This document shows, piece after piece, positions 15,257 to 23,891 of a stretch of 27,031 nt of DNA (positions are counted from its first letter, which is position 1; every line of letters begins with the position of its first letter). Position numbers and translations under genes: made by a program. The stretch is from an uncultured Collinsella sp. (GTDB taxonomy: Bacteria > Actinomycetota > Coriobacteriia > Coriobacteriales > Coriobacteriaceae). The notes below the pieces were generated by a model that worked only from the letters and a program-made list of their open reading frames with translations, had not been told where the DNA came from and ran no database searches. The DNA lies in NCBI GenBank assembly GCA_900544875.1, contig UQWS01000022.1, forward strand, positions 1 to 27,031, written 5' to 3'.

Positions 15257-16645
15257 ATGATAAAAATTGCCAAGTTTGGCGGCTCGTCGGTCGCCGACGC
15301 CGAACACTTCAAGAAGATCAAGGCCATCGTTGATGCCGACCCTGCCCGCCGTTTTGTGGTGGTTTCTGCCTGCGGTCGTCGCTTTAAGGGCGACACCAAG
15401 GTGACCGACCTGCTCTACCTGGTTAACGCGCACGTTAAGTATCACGTGTCGTGTGAGGAGCTGCTCGAGGACATTGGCCAGCGCTATTTTGATATCGCTG
15501 ACGAGTTGGAGCTCACCTATCCCATCCGTGAGGAGTTCGCGGCCTTTGCCGAGCGCGCCCGCTCGGGCGGCTACTCCACCGAGGAGCTCGTGAGCCGCGG
15601 CGAGTACTTCACCGCTCGCCTGATGGCCGAATACCTGGGTCTGCCGTTCCTGGACGCTGCGACGGTTGTGGCATTCCATCACGACGGTACGCTCAGCATG
15701 AACCGCACCTCCGAGCTGGTGCAGGAGTACGGCCAGCAGGGCGGCTTTGTTATGCCCGGTTTCTACGGCGCGACGCGTGAGGGCCAGATCAAGCTGCTCG
15801 ATCGTGGCGGCGGCGATATCTCGGGCTCAATCCTGGCCAAGTGCCTGGGCGCCGACCTGTACGAGAACTGGACCGACGTCTCGGGTTTCTATTCTGCCGA
15901 TCCTCGCATTGTGCCCGAGGCTCAGCCCATTGCGCGCGTTACCTACGAGGAGCTGCGCGAGCTTTCGTACATGGGCGCAAGCGTCCTGCACGAGGAGGCC
16001 GTGTTCCCCGTGCGCGAGGCCGGCATTCCGCTGGTCATCAAGAACACCAATGCGCCACAGGACCCCGGCACCATCATTAGCGAGACGGCTGACGAGGGCG
16101 AGGCAGAGCCCATCATTACCGGCGTGACCGGCAAGCGCGGTTTTGTCGCCATCAACGTGGCCCGCGACCGCACCAAGCCCCGCGTTGGCTTTATGCGCCG
16201 TGCGCTTTCGGTCTTCGAGCGCTATGACGTTTCCGTCGAGCATATGCCCACCGGCGTCGACCGCTTTGGCGCCGTGGTGCAGGAGCAGGATGTGCACGAT
16301 TCGCTGTACTCGCTTGTGGGCGACATCCAGCAGGAGGTCGAGCCGCTCGAGATCGAGGTCGTTGAGGGTCTGGCGCTTATCGCTACCGTCGGTCGTAACC
16401 TGCGCGGCCGCGCAGGTATCTCGGGCCATCTGTTTGGCATGCTCGGCCAGGCCGGCGTGAGCGTGCGCATGATTTCGCAGAGCTGTGACGAGATCAATAT
16501 CATTATTGGTGTCGAGGAGAAGGACTTCGACCTGGCGATTCAGACCATTTACCGTGCCTTCTCCGACGAAAACGGCATTGTGAAAGTCGCGGACCTGGAG
16601 GCTCCCGCGCCGGTCGAACCCGCCCTGGCCGCCCTCCACAAGTAG
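15257..16645 (+). CDS. lysC: Aspartate kinase (monofunctional, ACT domains)
   Basis: This 462-residue enzyme phosphorylates aspartate, the first step to lysine, threonine and methionine. The kinase domain begins with KFGGSSVADAEHFKK (6-20), has TTRGG-like substrate elements including FYGATREGQIKLLDRGGGDISGS, and ends near residue 290. Two ACT domains follow, GFVAINVARDRTKPRVGFMRRALSVF and GLALIATVGRNLRGRAGISGHLFGML, which in the family bind feedback amino acids. No homoserine dehydrogenase domain is fused. The ribosome site AGAAAGG lies about 13 bases from ATG 15257, farther than usual. It diverges from thrC and is followed by asd, separated by a 14-bp hairpin and a candidate promoter. Confidence 0.95.
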   Translation: MIKIAKFGGSSVADAEHFKKIKAIVDADPARRFVVVSACGRRFKGDTKVTDLLYLVNAHVKYHVSCEELLEDIGQRYFDIADELELTYPIREEFAAFAERARSGGYSTEELVSRGEYFTARLMAEYLGLPFLDAATVVAFHHDGTLSMNRTSELVQEYGQQGGFVMPGFYGATREGQIKLLDRGGGDISGSILAKCLGADLYENWTDVSGFYSADPRIVPEAQPIARVTYEELRELSYMGASVLHEEAVFPVREAGIPLVIKNTNAPQDPGTIISETADEGEAEPIITGVTGKRGFVAINVARDRTKPRVGFMRRALSVFERYDVSVEHMPTGVDRFGAVVQEQDVHDSLYSLVGDIQQEVEPLEIEVVEGLALIATVGRNLRGRAGISGHLFGMLGQAGVSVRMISQSCDEINIIIGVEEKDFDLAIQTIYRAFSDENGIVKVADLEAPAPVEPALAALHK

Positions 16646-16654
16646 CGACCATTC

Positions 16655-16688
16655 CGGTAGATTTTGGGACATGCCCCAAAATCTACCG
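16655..16688 (+). repeat. 14-bp perfect hairpin between lysC and asd
   Basis: CGGTAGATTTTGGG (16655-16668) and CCCAAAATCTACCG (16675-16688) pair perfectly around ACATGC. It starts 9 bases after the lysC stop. The downstream sequence is only moderately T-rich (GTTTCATTTCGGTTTC), so it may be a weak terminator or a REP-type palindrome used as one. Confidence 0.7.
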
Positions 16689-16726
16689 TGGGGCGTTTCA
16701 TTTCGGTTTCGTTTCGACGGGGCGGG

Positions 16727-16754
16727 TTTCATATCCGTCCCGTTTTTGTATAAA
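16727..16754 (+). promoter_or_regulatory. Candidate asd promoter
   Basis: TTTCAT (16727-16732) and TATAAA (16749-16754) are spaced by 16 bases and lie 64 bases before the asd start, behind the lysC hairpin. This would let asd be expressed independently of lysC. Confidence 0.45.
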
Positions 16755-16818
16755 CTGGGCAAGACTATTCAGCCTGCTCGGCGTGCGGGCAAAAGCCACA
16801 ACCTTAAAAGGGGGAAGC

Positions 16819-17844
16819 ATGAAACAGTACACGGTTGCTATTTTGGGCGCGACGGGAGCCGTGGGCACCCAGATGCTCGAGTGCCTCAACGAGCAGGAGT
16901 TTCCGGTCGGTAAGCTCAAGCTGCTGGCGAGCGCGCGCTCTGCGGGCAAGACCGTTGAGTTCCGCGGCGAGCAGGTTGTGATCGAAGAGGCTTGCCCCGA
17001 GGCCTTTGAGGGCTGCGACATCGTACTCGGCGCTGCCGGCGACGATATCGCCAAGGAACTGCTGCCCGAGGCCGTCAAGCGCGGCGCCGTCGTGGTCGAC
17101 AACAGCCATGCCTTCCGTCTGGATCCCGAGGTGCCGCTTGTCGTGCCCGAGATCAATGCCGACGATATCAAGTGGCACCACGGCCTGATCGCCAACCCCA
17201 ACTGCGCGACTATCATCGGTCTGGTTCCTACGTGGCCGCTGCATCAGCTCGCCGGCGTGAAGCGCATGATCGTGTCCACGTATCAGGCAGCTTCGGGCGC
17301 TGGCGCTCCCGGTATGGCCGAGCTCGAGGCTCAGCTGGCCGCCCTGGGCCGTGGCGAAGAGATTCCCGAGCCGCGCGCTTTTGCCGCCCAGTTGGCGAGC
17401 AACCTGATTCCGCAGATTGGCGGCGTCAAGGAGGAGGGCTTTACCTCCGAGGAGATGAAGCTGCAAAACGAGGGCCGCAAGATCATGCACCTGCCCGAGC
17501 TGCGCGTGAACTGCACCTGCGTGCGCGTGCCCGTGCTGCGCTCGCACTCCGAGAGCATTACGCTCGAGTTTGAGCGCGATATTACGGTTGAGGAGGCCCG
17601 CGCCGCGCTGGCTGCCGCTCCGGGCGTGAAGCTGGTCGACGACATGAGTGCCGAGGATGCGCACGACCGCTTCCCCATGCCGATGGACACCTCCGACCAG
17701 GACCTGATTTGGGTCGGCCGCGTGCGTCGCGACATCTCGAACCCCGAGGCCGCGCGCGGTATCACCTTCTGGTGCTGCGGCGACCAAATCCGTAAGGGCG
17801 CGGCAACCAACGCCGTCCAGATCGCTAAGCTGCTCTGCGAGTAA
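16819..17844 (+). CDS. asd: Aspartate-semialdehyde dehydrogenase
   Basis: This 341-residue enzyme reduces aspartyl phosphate, made by the upstream aspartate kinase, to aspartate semialdehyde with NADPH. The nucleotide-binding motif is GATGAVG near the N-terminus (residues 10-16), the catalytic cysteine is C129 in NPNCATI, and the substrate-binding stretch STYQAASGAGAPGM follows. The length is typical. ATG 16819 is preceded by AAGGGGGAAG; the frame is open to 16783 but without a ribosome site. Copy C of the nested-hairpin element begins 24 bases past its stop codon. Confidence 0.95.
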   Translation: MKQYTVAILGATGAVGTQMLECLNEQEFPVGKLKLLASARSAGKTVEFRGEQVVIEEACPEAFEGCDIVLGAAGDDIAKELLPEAVKRGAVVVDNSHAFRLDPEVPLVVPEINADDIKWHHGLIANPNCATIIGLVPTWPLHQLAGVKRMIVSTYQAASGAGAPGMAELEAQLAALGRGEEIPEPRAFAAQLASNLIPQIGGVKEEGFTSEEMKLQNEGRKIMHLPELRVNCTCVRVPVLRSHSESITLEFERDITVEEARAALAAAPGVKLVDDMSAEDAHDRFPMPMDTSDQDLIWVGRVRRDISNPEAARGITFWCCGDQIRKGAATNAVQIAKLLCE

Positions 17845-17868
17845 CGGTGGATCTGTCCGGCGGGGGCT

Positions 17869-17978
17869 GGGCTTAGTTTTCAGAACGTCCTCGACCATGT
17901 GTGGCGCCTTGTCCTGCTCCTTCGGAGCCGCGGACAAGGCGCCACACTGGTCTGCGGAGTGTTCTGAAAACTAAGCCC
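17869..17978 (+). repeat. Nested-hairpin element, copy C (3' of asd)
   Basis: This 110-bp palindrome has perfect 18-bp outer arms (GGGCTTAGTTTTCAGAAC 17869-17886 with 17961-17978), a GACCA/TGGTC helix, a perfect 15-bp stem (TGTGGCGCCTTGTCC 17900-17914 with 17932-17946) and an apical GCTCC-TTC-GGAGC hairpin. The unpaired joints are GTCCTC (17887-17892) and TGCGGAGT (17953-17960), the same as in copies A and B read along their genes, although no stem sequence is shared. It starts 24 bases after the asd stop and has the same orientation as asd. Confidence 0.85.
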
Positions 17979-18247
17979 GACCCCCGCCTGCGGTGACGTT
18001 GCTGCAAGCGGCCTGCGATGGGGCCGTTGTTGGTTGGGGCCGCTGGGCTGATGGGGGGCACGTGGCTGTTGCGGGCCCTGGTTCCGGCGGCGGCCTCGGC
18101 GCTTCGCGCCTGCCGCCTTGGGGGACTGTGGGGCGCGGCCGGCAGCTGCGGCGCGTTGCGCCTGCTGCCTTGGGTGACTTTGGGGTCGATTGGGGTTGTC
18201 TGCACAATTCGCGGTATTATGGTGCGGAGTTTTGAAAGGAGCCGCTG
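17979..18247. other. GC-rich intergenic stretch with an imperfect direct repeat
   Basis: Two 38-bp units at 18096-18133 and 18148-18185 match at 32 positions; each contains a GGCGC/GCGCC mini-hairpin and ends in CTTTGGGG or CTGTGGGG. The 52-base offset is not a multiple of three, and the open frames across the region look like composition artefacts, so it is called non-coding. AAGGAG at 18236-18241 serves the next gene. Confidence 0.45.
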
Positions 18248-18826
18248 GTGGTCACGACGACGTTTGCTTCGCCTTTGGGCGAGATTCTGCTTGCCGCTGA
18301 TGGCCGCGGTCTGACGGGACTTTGGTTTGAGGGGCAGGAGCATTTTGGCTCCACGCTTCTACGGGAAGACTCCGAACATGTTGAAGGCGCCGACGCGGTT
18401 TCTGGTACCGGTGGGATGTCTTCGGGGAGTCCGGCAAATGGCGCGGCTTCTTCGGTGCTTGAGCGTTCTTGGGCTTGGTTGAATGCTTATTTTGCAGGGC
18501 AGGAACCTCGGTTTACGCCGCCGTTGCATATGATTGGTACGTCGTTTCAGCGCGAGGTCTGGTTTGAGCTGCTTTCTATCCCGCGTGGCGAGGTCGCCAC
18601 TTATGGCGAAATTGCGGCTCGTGTCGCCGCCCGCCATCGTGTACCGGGAAACGAGGCGCCCGTTGTGTCCCCCCGTGCGGTGGGGGCTGCGGTCGCTCGC
18701 AACCCTGTTTCGATTATCGTGCCGTGCCATCGCGTGGTGGCGGCCGACGGATCGCTCAACGGATATGCCGGCGGGCTCGATCGCAAGGAGTGGCTACTTC
18801 GGCTCGAGGGTGCGTACGAGGAGTAA
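18248..18826 (+). CDS. ogt: Methylated-DNA-protein-cysteine methyltransferase
   Basis: This 192-residue protein removes alkyl groups from O6-alkylguanine by suicidal transfer to a cysteine. The acceptor is C160 in IVPCHRVV, followed by DGSLNGYAGGLDRKEWLL; the DNA-binding helix region holds GEVATYGEIA. The N-terminal domain begins with TTFASPLGEILLAAD, as in Ogt proteins. The GTG start at 18248 has AAGGAG 6 bases upstream. Two low-complexity insertions, near residues 45-70 and 124-137, make it longer than the usual 160-175 residues. The end of the gene overlaps, on the opposite strand, the tail of an Abi-family remnant. Confidence 0.92.
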   Translation: MVTTTFASPLGEILLAADGRGLTGLWFEGQEHFGSTLLREDSEHVEGADAVSGTGGMSSGSPANGAASSVLERSWAWLNAYFAGQEPRFTPPLHMIGTSFQREVWFELLSIPRGEVATYGEIAARVAARHRVPGNEAPVVSPRAVGAAVARNPVSIIVPCHRVVAADGSLNGYAGGLDRKEWLLRLEGAYEE

Positions 18827-18967
18827 CGCTCGAGTACTTTGCCTGTAGTAGCCGACTTCGACCAAAGCTCGCTCGAGTTCGCTTTGATCAGAGCACTTAA
18901 GACCCTTGTTTTCTGTCAATAGTGCTATCTGTTCGTTGATGGATATCCACGACTTCTGGTATTTCAT
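18794..18967 (-). pseudogene. Truncated Abi-family (Abi_2-like) remnant
   Basis: A 57-codon frame on the minus strand begins MKYQKSWISINEQIALLT and continues to RALVEVGYYRQS. This matches the start of Abi_2/AbiD-type abortive-infection proteins, where a proline/tryptophan-leading segment, a QI-x-LL helix and a conserved YYR occur in the same order and spacing. AAGAGG precedes the ATG by 6 bases. After YYR the frame runs antisense into the end of ogt and stops at 18794, so roughly five sixths of a normal protein of about 300 residues is missing. The surrounding stretch is AT-richer than its neighbours. The match covers only some 42 residues and is therefore moderate evidence. Confidence 0.5.
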
Positions 18968-19137
18968 TTAAGCCTCTTGATATAAAAAGAGCTGGAGTTG
19001 CGCATCGTTGAGAGGCTTTCCAGCTTTAGAGACATAAAATTATAAGATACGATGACCTGCGTCAAGGAAGCTGCCAGATGACCTTGGAGCGGCTGATTGC
19101 CTGGACTAAAACCTGATGCGCGGGACGGCGCCCCACG
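18968..19137. other. AT-rich intergenic region
   Basis: The stretch holds the upstream region of the Abi remnant, including an AGCTGGA/TCCAGCT inverted repeat between about 18989 and 19025. I see no further gene and no clear terminator for the GyrI-like gene that ends at 19138. Confidence 0.35.
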
Positions 19138-19776
19138 CTATTCAGCGCGCTTGATAGGATGACGGACCACGGTCTTAAGTTTCTCCGGTGCACATTTGCG
19201 TGGATCGGAGAGATAGATTTCGTGATGGAAACGGGTGTCTGAGAAGTCGGGGACATAGCCCTGCTCGGTCGTGTATTCATTCATAGCGTTTACGGTCGCC
19301 GGTTCGTTGTCGTAGGGCCCAGTGTGCATGCATTGAATGCAGAGACCCTCGTCAACTTTAAGCAGCTCGACGGCAGAAAAGTCCAGTTTCTTTTTGGTCG
19401 CGGCTTCCGCGACTGCCCAGTCAAAGTTATCTCGGGTGACGAAATCGGGCAGGCGAATGCACGAGATAAAGTTGAAATCGTCCTTGCGTACATAATCGAT
19501 GTCGCCGCTCGGGGACTCTTGCCACCAGAAACCCTCGAGCGGCGGTACCACAAAGTCGAAATAGCCCTCGATACTCCTTGAGCCTTTCTTCGACATCTTG
19601 ACGGTATAGGCGATGCCGTAAAGTAGCGGCAGGGCGTTTTGATACTCGCCACCTTCGGTATTTGGGTTGCCCTTTCCGCGAACGGCAACGTAGCTCATAG
19701 GCGGGACAGTTACGATACTCGGCTTGCTTGCAGGTTTGTAGAGCTCCTTGCATTCCTTCTTAAAGTCGAACGCCAT
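19138..19776 (-). CDS. GyrI-like small-molecule-binding domain protein
   Basis: This 212-residue protein is a stand-alone GyrI-like (AraC effector-binding) domain without a DNA-binding part. It has the family stretches VPPMSYVAVRGKGNP near residue 25, the PPLEGFWW segment (about 97-104), and the late motif MHTGPYDNEPATVNAMNEYTTEQGY. The AAAGGCGG ribosome site precedes ATG 19776. The family includes E. coli SbmC/GyrI, an SOS-induced gyrase inhibitor, and multidrug-binding regulators or hydrolases. A perfect LexA-type palindrome lies 57 bases upstream, between the gene and its probable promoter, which favours a DNA-damage role. Which ligand it binds cannot be told. Confidence 0.85.
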   Translation of the reverse strand: MAFDFKKECKELYKPASKPSIVTVPPMSYVAVRGKGNPNTEGGEYQNALPLLYGIAYTVKMSKKGSRSIEGYFDFVVPPLEGFWWQESPSGDIDYVRKDDFNFISCIRLPDFVTRDNFDWAVAEAATKKKLDFSAVELLKVDEGLCIQCMHTGPYDNEPATVNAMNEYTTEQGYVPDFSDTRFHHEIYLSDPRKCAPEKLKTVVRHPIKRAE

Positions 19777-19832
19777 GTTGGCCGCCTTTCTGCGTATTGG
19801 CCTGCTTGGATAGCTGAATCATATCATAGAAA

Positions 19833-19846
19833 CGAACAGCTGTTCG
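19833..19846 (-). promoter_or_regulatory. LexA/SOS box upstream of the GyrI-like gene
   Basis: CGAACAGCTGTTCG is a perfect 14-bp palindrome of the form CGAAC-N4-GTTCG, the LexA box of Gram-positive bacteria and actinobacteria. On the minus strand it lies just ahead of two overlapping TATGAT hexamers (complement at 19818-19828), so LexA would cover the promoter of the GyrI-like gene. No other oriented gene start lies closer. Confidence 0.75.
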
Positions 19847-19945
19847 AATGATTTGGCTGACAGATTGAGATGCGTGCGTTGTGTTTGGCGGTCGGCCTGA
19901 CCCCGTCGATGATTTCTCTGCCTCCCCAGCGCCTCATCTATAGCT

Positions 19946-19993
19946 GCCGTTTCCCCATATAAAACCTGCCAAAATAAACCTGTCCCTTTTTGG
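19946..19993 (-). repeat. Left arm of the 48-bp inverted repeat around the ABC exporter
   Basis: Positions 19959-19993 are the exact reverse complement of 23525-23559 over 35 bases. Extending outward to 19946 and 23572 adds 12 matches in 13 to 15 positions, for 45 of 48 overall. It sits 54 bases before the ATPase start. Within the arm, AAACCTG occurs twice, 14 bases apart. Confidence 0.85.
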
Positions 19994-20047
19994 TCGGTGC
20001 GAAATGGGTAATACTAAAGAGTTATCCGACCAGATTGGAAGCGATCG

Positions 20048-20749
<702 letters not shown>

Positions 20750-20754
20750 CGCCC

Positions 20755-23520
20755 ATGGACCAGGACCGCCAAAACAGCCAAAACCACGATACGGAGCACG
20801 TGAGTCGGGACCGGGAGTTCGCGACCTACCGCACTGCCCAAAGCTCAAACGATATGGTGCCGACGGTGTTTCGCCGTGGCATCTACCGCACAATCCGCGG
20901 CAGCCTCAAACGCTTCTTGTCTATCGTGGTCATCACCGCGCTCGGCGTGAGCGTGATGTGCGGCCTCAAGGCGGGTTGTGAGGATCTGTGCGATTCGGTC
21001 GATGCCTACTTTGACCAGCAGAATGTCTATGACATTAACGTGCAGTCGACCTATGGCCTTACGCGCGACGATCTTGCGGCTATCCAAGAGGTCGACGGCG
21101 TCGAGACGGCCGAGGGTATCTACACCGAGACCGCCTACACCGCCGTGGGCACAACGCACGAGCGCGTGGTCGTGCAAAGTCTTTCCAAGGAGAATATCGA
21201 TCAACCGATGCTGGTGAGCGGCGATTTGCCCGAGAGCGCCGGTGAGGTCGCGGTGACTTCGAAGTTCCTGAAGGCTTCGGGCAAAAAGCTCGGCGATACG
21301 GTGAGTTTTGCCGCCAATGACGCGAGCTCGTCCAACCAAAGTGCCAAGGATCAGTTTGCCGCGGGCGATTACACCATTACGGCCGAGGTCCTCGACCCCA
21401 CTGATGTGAGCTCCGACTCGACAGTCAACGCCTTCCGTGCCGCTTCGGCTGCGGACTATAAGTTCTATGTGAGCGAGGATGCCGCGACATCATCGTCCTA
21501 CTCCGCGGTCCACGTGATCGTCGAGGGAGCCAAGAGCCTCAACTCCTACTCGGATGCCTACACGGCAAAGATCAATGAGGTCAAGGGCAATATCGAGAAG
21601 ATCCGCGAGGAGCGTGAAAAGGCGCGCGTCCAGGAGCTGACGGTTGACACGCCGGCAAGCTTGGATGCGGCTGAGCGCCAGGCCGCCATGCTCTTTGGGA
21701 TTGAGCAGGATAGCATCAACCGCATGGCCGAGGGCAGCGAGGAGCGCGTCCAAGCTCAGGCCGAGTTGGACCAGCGCCGCGCCGCCGCCGATCAGCAATT
21801 CGCCGATGCCCGCGCCGAGCTTTCCAATCTGGGTGAATGCACTTGGTACATTCAGGACCGCGGTAACATCGCAAGCTACTCGAGCGTCGAGAGCGACAGT
21901 TCTTCGATCGAGGCCATCGCCACGGTGTTCCCGTTTATCTTCTTTATCGTCGCCGTGCTCATCAGCCTCACCACCGCCACGCGCATGGTCGAGGAGGAGC
22001 GCACGCTTATTGGCCTGTACAAGGCGCTTGGCTATTCACGCGAGCGCATCCTGTCCAAATACGTGGACTATGCGCTGTGGGCATGTCTGATCGGCGGCGT
22101 GCTCGGCAACATCATCGGCTTTGTGGGCCTGCCACTGTTCTTGTTTACGGTGTTCGACGACATGTACTCGCTGCCCCAGATGCTGCTTTCGTACGATATC
22201 GTGTCTTCACTCGTGTCGGTGGCGCTGTTTGCCGTGGGCGTGGTGGGCGCTACGATTATCGCCTGCCGCCACGAGATGGCCGAGACCCCAGCCTCGCTCA
22301 TGCGTCCCAAGGCCCCGCGCGCCGGCTCGCGCATTCTGCTCGAGCATATCGGCTTTATCTGGCGCCGCATGGGCTTCTTAAACAAGGTCGCTGCACGCAA
22401 CCTATTCCGCTACAAAAAGCGCGCCTTTATGACCATCTTCGGTATCGCGGGCTGTACGGCGCTTGTGATCTGCGGTATGGGCATCCGCGATACGTCGGTG
22501 GCGCTTTCGCCCAAGCAGTACGGGCATATCACGCGCTACGACCTGCTGGCGGTCGCCAATCCCGACGATTTTTCACAGACGTGCGCGGCATTGGATGGGC
22601 GCAGCGCGTCCAATGATTCCAACGTGACCGTGACTTCGACGCTGCCGATTATGACCGACAACGTCACCTTTACATTTGGCGGCAAGAGCGAGACTGTGCA
22701 GCTGATCGTGGTGCCCGATGACCGCACGAGTGACTTGGGCGATTACGTGCGTCTGGAGGATGAGTCCAAAGAACCGCTGCCTTTGCGTGACGGAGACGTG
22801 TATCTGAGCAAAAGTTCACAGCTGGTGCTGGGGATTCAGCCGGGCGATACGGCTCACGTCCAGGATTCGTCGCTCAATGTTGCCAAGGTCAAAGTCAGCG
22901 ACATTTCGCTTAACTATCTGGGCAACACGCTTTACATGACGCAGGGCACCTATGAGCGCACGTTCGGCCGAAGCGCGCGTCTTAACGGCATCTTTGCACT
23001 GCTCAAGGGTTCGTCGGCCGACCAGATTGCGTTTAGCAAGAATCTTAAGAGTGACGGTTGGCTTACGATTTCGAGTACGGCCGAGCATTGGGAAAACTAT
23101 GAGGCGAACTTTACGATTATCAATTCGGTCGTGGTGCTCGTGACCTTTATGGCGGCGTGCCTGTCGTTTGTGGTGGTGTTTACGCTGTCCAACACGAATA
23201 TCTCCGAGCGCGAGCGCGAGCTGGCGACCATTAAGGTGTTGGGCTTCCGTCGCGGTGAGGTGCACCATTACGTCAACAAGGAGACGTTGATCCTCACGGC
23301 GATCGGCGCTGCGCTGGGCGTTCCACTGGGTGGTGCGTTGGCCGAGAGCTTTACGTACATCCTGCAGATGCCGTCGCTGTACTTTGACGTCGAGGTCGAG
23401 CCGCTAAGCTACGTGCTCGCCGTGGTGCTTTCCTTTGGCTTTACGTTTATCGTCAACCTCGCTACCAATCGTACCCTCAACAAGATTGACATGGTCGGTG
23501 CCCTCAAGAGCGCCGAGTAA
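20755..23520 (+). CDS. Large FtsX/MacB-like ABC permease
   Basis: This 921-residue membrane protein (925 if translation starts at GTG 20743) pairs with the ATPase just upstream. It has two four-helix halves. TM1 is near residues 54-72, followed by an extracytoplasmic domain with a helical, coiled-coil-prone stretch at about 270-365, then TM2-TM4 at about 387-505 with the FtsX segment TATRMVEEERTLIGLYKALG. The second half has TM5 near 560, another outer domain, and TM6-TM8 at about 786-905 with the matching segment ERERELATIKVLGFRRGEV. Such permeases export peptides or lipids, or act on the cell envelope. No two-component sensor or peptide gene is adjacent, so the substrate is unknown. ATG 20755 is chosen for convention; neither start has a strong ribosome site. 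Confidence 0.9.
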   Translation: MDQDRQNSQNHDTEHVSRDREFATYRTAQSSNDMVPTVFRRGIYRTIRGSLKRFLSIVVITALGVSVMCGLKAGCEDLCDSVDAYFDQQNVYDINVQSTYGLTRDDLAAIQEVDGVETAEGIYTETAYTAVGTTHERVVVQSLSKENIDQPMLVSGDLPESAGEVAVTSKFLKASGKKLGDTVSFAANDASSSNQSAKDQFAAGDYTITAEVLDPTDVSSDSTVNAFRAASAADYKFYVSEDAATSSSYSAVHVIVEGAKSLNSYSDAYTAKINEVKGNIEKIREEREKARVQELTVDTPASLDAAERQAAMLFGIEQDSINRMAEGSEERVQAQAELDQRRAAADQQFADARAELSNLGECTWYIQDRGNIASYSSVESDSSSIEAIATVFPFIFFIVAVLISLTTATRMVEEERTLIGLYKALGYSRERILSKYVDYALWACLIGGVLGNIIGFVGLPLFLFTVFDDMYSLPQMLLSYDIVSSLVSVALFAVGVVGATIIACRHEMAETPASLMRPKAPRAGSRILLEHIGFIWRRMGFLNKVAARNLFRYKKRAFMTIFGIAGCTALVICGMGIRDTSVALSPKQYGHITRYDLLAVANPDDFSQTCAALDGRSASNDSNVTVTSTLPIMTDNVTFTFGGKSETVQLIVVPDDRTSDLGDYVRLEDESKEPLPLRDGDVYLSKSSQLVLGIQPGDTAHVQDSSLNVAKVKVSDISLNYLGNTLYMTQGTYERTFGRSARLNGIFALLKGSSADQIAFSKNLKSDGWLTISSTAEHWENYEANFTIINSVVVLVTFMAACLSFVVVFTLSNTNISERERELATIKVLGFRRGEVHHYVNKETLILTAIGAALGVPLGGALAESFTYILQMPSLYFDVEVEPLSYVLAVVLSFGFTFIVNLATNRTLNKIDMVGALKSAE

Positions 23521-23524
23521 TCTG

Positions 23525-23572
23525 CCAAAAAGGGACAGGTTTATTTTGGCAGGTTTTATCTGGGCAAACGCC
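23525..23572 (+). repeat. Right arm of the 48-bp inverted repeat around the ABC exporter
   Basis: This arm begins 4 bases after the permease stop codon. It mirrors 19946-19993. Its last 27 bases (23546-23572) recur with two changes at 26876-26902, after the M18 aminopeptidase gene, showing that the sequence is a dispersed repeat and not only a feature of this operon. Confidence 0.85.
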
Positions 23573-23610
23573 GGGCACCTACGGGCGACCCGGCGTTTGT
23601 TGCTTTGCTA
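23565..23610 (+). terminator. Probable terminator of the ABC operon
   Basis: CAAACGCCGGG (23565-23575) and CCCGGCGTTTG (23589-23599) pair perfectly around 13 bases, followed by the T-rich TTGCTTTGCTATCTT. It overlaps the end of the flanking repeat. The T-run is interrupted, so strength is uncertain. Confidence 0.6.
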
Positions 23611-23688
23611 TCTTCTGCTCGCAAGCGTGGATGAGAGGCCCTCTTTAGCCTTCGAGATTGGGCTTGAATGGGTCGTATGCCACAAAAC

Positions 23689-23827
23689 GGGCCTATCTAC
23701 TACGTTTAATTGGATACCCTCAACCATGCCGGGGAAACGAAAAATAAAACCGCAGGTAGAAGGCCTGTCGATTTTCGAAAAAGGCGATCATGGTTGGCCT
23801 CATCGAGTTAAACGTAGTAGATGGCCC
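23689..23827 (+). repeat. Nested palindrome downstream of the ABC operon
   Basis: Outer arms 23689-23709 and 23808-23827 pair over 20 positions with one bulged T. A second helix AACCATG (23722-23728) with CATGGTT (23789-23795) lies inside. The left joint, ACCCTC, resembles the GTCCTC joint of copies A-C, but no TGCGGAA counterpart is present on the right. The right arm is followed by CCTTTT. Confidence 0.7.
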
Positions 23828-23891
23828 CTTTTCGTGGCGGACCATCAAACGAACGCCGACGCTTGTGCTGTAGCCGCTCCGATCATTCGTA

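Noticed and set aside
18018..18314. 98-residue plus-strand frame between asd and ogt
   Set aside because: It has no good ribosome site, overlaps ogt, and crosses a 52-base-offset direct repeat that shifts frame, so it is most likely a GC-composition artefact.
17873..18343. 156-residue minus-strand frame downstream of asd
   Set aside because: It runs through the long palindrome and into ogt antisense, with arginine/proline-rich low-complexity translation and no family resemblance.
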